DNA of 17,808 nt, from the NCBI GenBank assembly GCA_050747865.1, contig JBOGJI010000307.1, forward strand, positions 1 through 17,808. The letters run 5' to 3'. Each line of letters opens with the position of its first letter. The first letter of the stretch is position 1. Below the pieces are notes generated by a model. That model ran no database searches. It saw only the letters and a list, made by a program, of their open reading frames with translations, and was not told where the DNA came from. A program made the position numbers and the translations under genes. Source of the stretch: JBOGJI01 sp050747865. Lineage in GTDB: Bacteria; Acidobacteriota; Thermoanaerobaculia; Multivoradales; JAHEKO01. Below, in pieces: positions 15,264 to 17,808 of this stretch.

Positions 15264-15758
15264 TCAGCCGAGATCTTTTACGTACCGGTGTGACGGCACG
15301 ATGATCGGCCCCTGCTCGGTGCGGGCCTCATAGTCGAACAGGCCGTCGTCGGACCAGCCGTTGCGCTCGTAGAACCGCCGCGCCCGCACGTTGCCGGCAA
15401 CAACGGCGAGCCACGCTCGGGTATGGCCGTTCTCCCCAACCAACCGCTCCGCCTCCTCCAGGAGCACGTCTGCGATCCCCGTGCCCCGATGGTCCGCCGC
15501 GACGAATACCTGCTCGACCTCGTCGTCGACGATCATGACGAAGCCGGCTACGGCTCCGTCGACGACGGCTACGGTCGTCTCCCCGACCCGGTCGGCGGCT
15601 CGAGCGTGGAACGACTCCCCGGTGCGGACCGCGACCAGCCCCTCGGGCACGTGGCCGAGATGCCCGTCGCGCCAACCCTGATGCCAGATCTCCCCGACCT
15701 CGGCAGCGTCGTCCGGCCGCGCACGTCGAAGCGTCATGGACCGATCGGCTCCACCCAT
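15264..15758 (-). CDS. GNAT family N-acetyltransferase
   Basis: A 164-residue GCN5-related acetyltransferase, transferring an acetyl group from acetyl-CoA to an amine that cannot be identified here. Visible are the N-terminal TLRRARPDDAAEVGEIWHQGW (9-29), motif A VEQVFVAADHRGTGIADVLLEEAERL (81-106) with the pyrophosphate-binding HRGTGIA loop (90-96), and the motif B segment LAVVAGNVRARRFYERNGW (117-135). The frame extends to 15821, but AAGGAGG on the minus strand lies 4 nt before the ATG at 15758 (MGGADRSM), which fixes the start. A start at 15737 (MTLRRA) is less well supported. No operon partner is visible. Confidence 0.9.
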   Translation of the reverse strand: MGGADRSMTLRRARPDDAAEVGEIWHQGWRDGHLGHVPEGLVAVRTGESFHARAADRVGETTVAVVDGAVAGFVMIVDDEVEQVFVAADHRGTGIADVLLEEAERLVGENGHTRAWLAVVAGNVRARRFYERNGWSDDGLFDYEARTEQGPIIVPSHRYVKDLG

Positions 15759-15885
15759 ACTGCCTCCTTCTCTCACGAGCCTCGACCGGCACGTGACTTC
15801 GGCGGCAAGAGTAGCTGACACCTTGGTGAGCCGGTCCTCGCCGAGACTGACTGCTCCGTAGCTTACGGCGCGGTGCTCTGCACGT

Positions 15886-16113
15886 TCAGACAGCGTCCTT
15901 CTTCCACCGCAGGAGCTGCCCGAGCATGACTCGGTCCGCAGCGCGTTCGGCCTCGTTCAGCGCGCGCCATTCCGCGTCCCGCCGACGGCGGTCCTCGGCC
16001 ACCAGGCGCTCGCGCTCCACTTTCTCGGCGAGCATCTCCGCCTTGACCGCCTCGACGCGCAGCATGAGTCGCCTCGCGTTGGCCGCCAGTGCGACATCAA
16101 GGTCGAAACTCAT
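15886..16113 (-). CDS. Small charged coiled-coil protein (75 aa), unknown
   Basis: A 75-residue hypothetical protein: MSFDLDVALAANARRLMLR, then an almost uninterrupted, strongly charged helix rich in Glu, Arg, Lys and Ala (VEAVKAEMLAEKVERERL and beyond, about residues 20-60), and a basic end LLRWKKDAV. A coiled coil or an extended helix is likely, and there is no membrane segment. The start is set by GAGGAGG on the minus strand, 5 nt before the ATG at 16113. An open extension to 16236 lacks such a site. I recognise no family. It is divergent from the rpn gene, with 254 bp between starts; whether the two are functionally linked cannot be told. Confidence 0.6.
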   Translation of the reverse strand: MSFDLDVALAANARRLMLRVEAVKAEMLAEKVERERLVAEDRRRRDAEWRALNEAERAADRVMLGQLLRWKKDAV

Positions 16114-16367
16114 GATGGCCTCCTCTCGGTCCGGCCGTTCTCCATGTGCGGGGGCCGGATACGAGAACTCTTGCAAACCAGACGCCAGGCGCCCGACACC
16201 TTCCTCTGCCGCACCCGAGGACCCAAAGACCGCCACCGCAGGTGCCCGGCACCAGGCCGTCAGACCCTCGAGTAGGTGACCGGCAGCACGTCGCTCAGCC
16301 GCATTCGGGCGAGAGCATCACCGAGGGTGAGCGGTGAGAGTCGTCACATCCGTCCTAGCTCTGTGAG
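16114..16367. other. Divergent intergenic region before rpn
   Basis: A 254-bp stretch between the coiled-coil protein gene and rpn. No repeat, RNA gene or convincing promoter pair stands out. Short open frames here are without ribosome-binding sites or recognisable similarity. Confidence 0.4.
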
Positions 16368-17387
16368 GTGGGAAAGGGCTCCAATCCTCACGACGCCTTG
16401 TTCAAGGCTGTGTTCGCCCAGCCGGAGCACGCCGGCGGCGAGCTGCAGGCAGTGCTCCCCGACGCCCTGGTCCAGGCACTCGACTGGAGCACGCTCGAGC
16501 GCCGGCCAGGCAGCTTCGTCGATCCCGAGCTGGCCGAGCGGCACACCGACCTGCTGTTCTCGATCCGCGCCCGTGCCGGTGCCGATTTGCTCGTCTATGT
16601 GCTCCTCGAGCACCAGAGCCGCTCCGATCCACTCATGCCCTACCGCCTGCTGGTCTACAAGGTCCGGATCTGGGAAAGCTGGCGACAAGCCGACGAGGGG
16701 CAGCGCCTGCCGGCGATCGTGCCCGTAGTCCTCTACCACGGCAAGCAGCCGTGGTCGGCACCGCAGTCGTTGGAACCTCTGGTGGGCGTGCCACCAGGGC
16801 TCGAAGAGGCGCTGAGCGCCCACATTCCAACCTCCCGCTACATCGTGGACGATCTGTCGGCGATCCCCGACGAGGCCCTGCGAGCGCGGGCCGTGATGAC
16901 AGCATTGGGAAAGATGGCGGTGGTCTGCTTCACCCGGGTTCGCGCGCAAGAGGACCCCGTCGAAGTGCTCGGCGACTGGGTGGACGTGATCCACGAGGTC
17001 CTGCGGGCGCCGACGGGGTTCGAGGCGCTGGTGCAGGTGATGCGCTATATGATGTTGGTCAATGAGAGGGCGGAGCCTGACGTGCTGCAGTCGTTCCTGG
17101 AGCGCGAGGTCGGCCCGGAAGCCAAGGAGGCGGTCGTGACTCCCGGACAGCGGCTCATCGAACAGGGCGTCCAGCAGGGGCTTCAGCAGGGGCTTCAGCA
17201 GGGGCTTCAGCAGGGCGAACTAGAGGGAGAGCGCAAGCTCCTTCTTCGGCAGCTCCGTCAACGCTTCGGCGACGTGCTCGACCCCGAGATGGAACAGCGT
17301 GTCGCGAAGGCGACGGCCCCCGAGATCGAGGCTTGGGCGCTACGTGTCCTGTCAGCCACGAAGCTGGGCGACGTACTGGCCGACTGA
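16368..17387 (+). CDS. Rpn family recombination-promoting nuclease (PD-(D/E)XK)
   Basis: A 339-residue Rpn/transposase_31-type nuclease starting at GTG (16368). The N-terminal PD-(D/E)XK domain has NPHDALFKAVF (6-16), the acidic residue in RHTDLLFSI (D61), and YVLLEHQSRSDPLMPYRLLVYKVRIWE (77-103), with E81-x-Q83 in place of the usual E-x-K as in this family. PAIVPVVLYHGKQPW (115-129) is also characteristic. Residues 262-283 are a QQGL tandem repeat, followed by a DUF4351-like C-terminal domain (LLLRQLRQRFGDVL to LGDVLAD). Rpn proteins cut DNA, stimulate RecA-independent recombination, and some act as toxic anti-phage nucleases. The gene contains a strong internal translation start (17124-17138) for a separate C-terminal protein. 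No strong ribosome-binding site precedes the main GTG. Confidence 0.9.
   Translation: MGKGSNPHDALFKAVFAQPEHAGGELQAVLPDALVQALDWSTLERRPGSFVDPELAERHTDLLFSIRARAGADLLVYVLLEHQSRSDPLMPYRLLVYKVRIWESWRQADEGQRLPAIVPVVLYHGKQPWSAPQSLEPLVGVPPGLEEALSAHIPTSRYIVDDLSAIPDEALRARAVMTALGKMAVVCFTRVRAQEDPVEVLGDWVDVIHEVLRAPTGFEALVQVMRYMMLVNERAEPDVLQSFLEREVGPEAKEAVVTPGQRLIEQGVQQGLQQGLQQGLQQGELEGERKLLLRQLRQRFGDVLDPEMEQRVAKATAPEIEAWALRVLSATKLGDVLAD
17124..17130 (+). promoter_or_regulatory. Internal Shine-Dalgarno within rpn
   Basis: AAGGAGG, a full consensus ribosome-binding site, sits 5 nt before an in-frame GTG (17136). It is stronger than anything in front of the full-length start at 16368. It overlaps codons for Ala-Lys-Glu-Ala, so it could be coincidental, but both strength and spacing are ideal. 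Confidence 0.6.
17136..17387 (+). CDS. Putative intragenic small protein from the 3' part of rpn (RpnS-like)
   Basis: Initiation at the in-frame GTG (codon 257 of rpn) would make an 83-residue protein that begins M/V-TPGQRLIEQ. It would hold the QQGL repeats and the whole DUF4351-like C-terminal domain but no nuclease residues. For E. coli Rpn proteins it is established that a small protein translated from the 3' part of the same gene binds and blocks the full-length nuclease, as an antitoxin. The domain boundary and the internal ribosome-binding site fit that pattern here; expression and inhibition are inferred. If the site is not used, these residues are only the C-terminal domain of the nuclease. 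Confidence 0.5.
   Translation: MTPGQRLIEQGVQQGLQQGLQQGLQQGELEGERKLLLRQLRQRFGDVLDPEMEQRVAKATAPEIEAWALRVLSATKLGDVLAD
17172..17215 (+). repeat. 12-bp tandem repeat in rpn (QQGL units)
   Basis: Three identical copies of CAGCAGGGGCTT (17172-17183, 17184-17195, 17196-17207) and an 8-bp partial copy. Each unit encodes Gln-Gln-Gly-Leu in frame, so gain or loss of units changes the length of the linker without shifting the frame. The repeat would be part of both the full-length and the internal product. Confidence 0.9.
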
Positions 17388-17714
17388 GCATACCTCCCCG
17401 CGACTCCGAGTCAGGATCTGCGCCACTCGATCGGAAGCTTCTGTACGCCAGACACGACAGGCACCTACTCCTCCCGGCACCGCGCCCTGAGACGGACCGC
17501 AACTGGCTGCTCTCCCGCGCAGTCTGCCCGCAACGTCGAGCACCCGCCAAATGTGGCCGGCACCCACCCCGGATTGATCGGGCAGCCCGAGCGTGGGGCG
17601 TTCATGCGCACTCCAGAAACCAATTGCGATATAAAATCAGTCGATCTAGCTTACAACCGGTTGCATAACGCAATCAGAACCGCGCGGATGTGCCGCGTGA
17701 GGAAAGGAAGTGGT
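17388..17714. other. Intergenic region between rpn and the reductase gene
   Basis: 327 bp without a supported gene. The first 220 bases are GC-rich with no clear hairpin terminator for rpn. From about 17618 to 17680 the sequence becomes AT-rich (TATAAAAT at 17630-17637), unlike the rest of the window, and holds a perfect 10-bp palindrome. This is the probable promoter region of the next gene. A possible sigma-70 pair is TTGCGA (17624-17629) and TAGCTT (17647-17652) with 17-bp spacing; the second box is a poor match. Confidence 0.5.
17654..17663. promoter_or_regulatory. Palindrome CAACCGGTTG, candidate operator
   Basis: A perfect 10-bp palindrome lies 51 bp before the reductase ATG, within the AT-rich promoter-like patch and just after a candidate -10 box. 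This is where a repressor dimer could bind. No regulator gene is visible in the window. Confidence 0.35.
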
Positions 17715-17808
17715 ATGGCTAAGCTCGTGTTCGGAATGAACCAGTCCCTGGACGGCTACGTCGACCATATGGCGTTTGCGCCAAGCCCCACGCTCTTCCG
17801 CCACTTCA
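17715..17808 (+). CDS. RibD/DHFR-like reductase family protein (5' part only)
   Basis: The first 31 codons of a gene cut by the window end. The product begins MAKLVFGMNQSLDGYVDHMAF and continues APSPTLFRHF, the characteristic opening of the small bacterial dihydrofolate-reductase-like proteins with a RibD C-terminal domain. Their first strand and SLDGYVD loop contribute to NADPH and substrate binding. AAGGAAG at 17704-17710 lies 4 nt before the ATG. Most such proteins have about 180-200 residues, so over four fifths is missing. The substrate of this group is generally unknown. Confidence 0.8.
   Translation, partial: MAKLVFGMNQSLDGYVDHMAFAPSPTLFRHF

Noticed and set aside
15856..15868. Hairpin CCGTA-GCT-TACGG downstream of the coiled-coil protein gene as a terminator
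   Set aside because: The stem is only 5 bp and no T run follows on either strand.
16260..16340. Short minus-strand frame ending RMRLSDVLPVTYSRV as a gene remnant
   Set aside because: An upstream stop limits it to under 30 codons, there is no ribosome-binding site and I see no convincing match to a family.
17172..17215. CRISPR-like array in the repeat stretch of rpn
   Set aside because: The units are contiguous 12-mers without spacers and encode in-frame QQGL; it is a coding tandem repeat.

Overview
The window is GC-rich (roughly 70% by eye) and densely packed with chromosomal genes from a bacterium. A periplasmic thioredoxin with a MauE-type membrane partner, SrkA, and a deoxyhypusine-synthase-like enzyme next to DUF2277 and two DinB-fold proteins suggest a Gram-negative soil or sediment lineage. 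Acidobacteriota is my best guess, not demonstrated. There are no rRNA or tRNA genes, no CRISPR array and no recognisable prophage.

Layout. 1-1200 is the C-terminal part of a DinG/XPD-type helicase, closed by a clear intrinsic terminator. 1313-2301 (minus) is a TauE/SafE transporter translationally coupled to a small membrane protein. 2345-4665 (plus) is a coupled LuxE-like/LuxC-like pair with no luciferase genes, expected to activate and reduce fatty acids. Convergent to it, 4674-7482 (minus) is a tight three-gene run: deoxyhypusine-synthase-like protein, then a MauE/DoxX-type membrane protein fused to a cysteine-poor thioredoxin-like domain, then an exported thioredoxin with a WCPHC site. 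A 139-bp MITE-like element (7571-7709) lies upstream of this run. It has 30-bp inverted ends and a 5-bp target duplication that overlaps the stop codon of rhlE (7711-8952).

From 9167 to 15758 come srkA (minus), a membrane methyltransferase of the ICMT/PEMT type (plus), the DUF2207 and lemA pair and a DUF2277 gene (minus), two DinB-fold proteins (plus) and a GNAT acetyltransferase (minus). The right end holds a small coiled-coil protein gene divergent from an Rpn-family PD-(D/E)XK nuclease gene, then a regulatory-looking AT-rich patch and the start of a RibD/DHFR-like reductase gene cut by the window end.

The most interesting signal is inside rpn. A consensus Shine-Dalgarno (AAGGAGG) lies 5 nt before an in-frame GTG at codon 257. 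Re-initiation there would give a separate 83-residue C-terminal protein. This matches the known gene-within-gene arrangement in which an Rpn nuclease is inhibited by a small protein made from the 3' part of its own gene. Other points worth checking are the orphan LuxE/LuxC pair, the deoxyhypusine-synthase homologue that keeps the catalytic lysine but has lost spermidine-pocket residues, and the MITE-like element.
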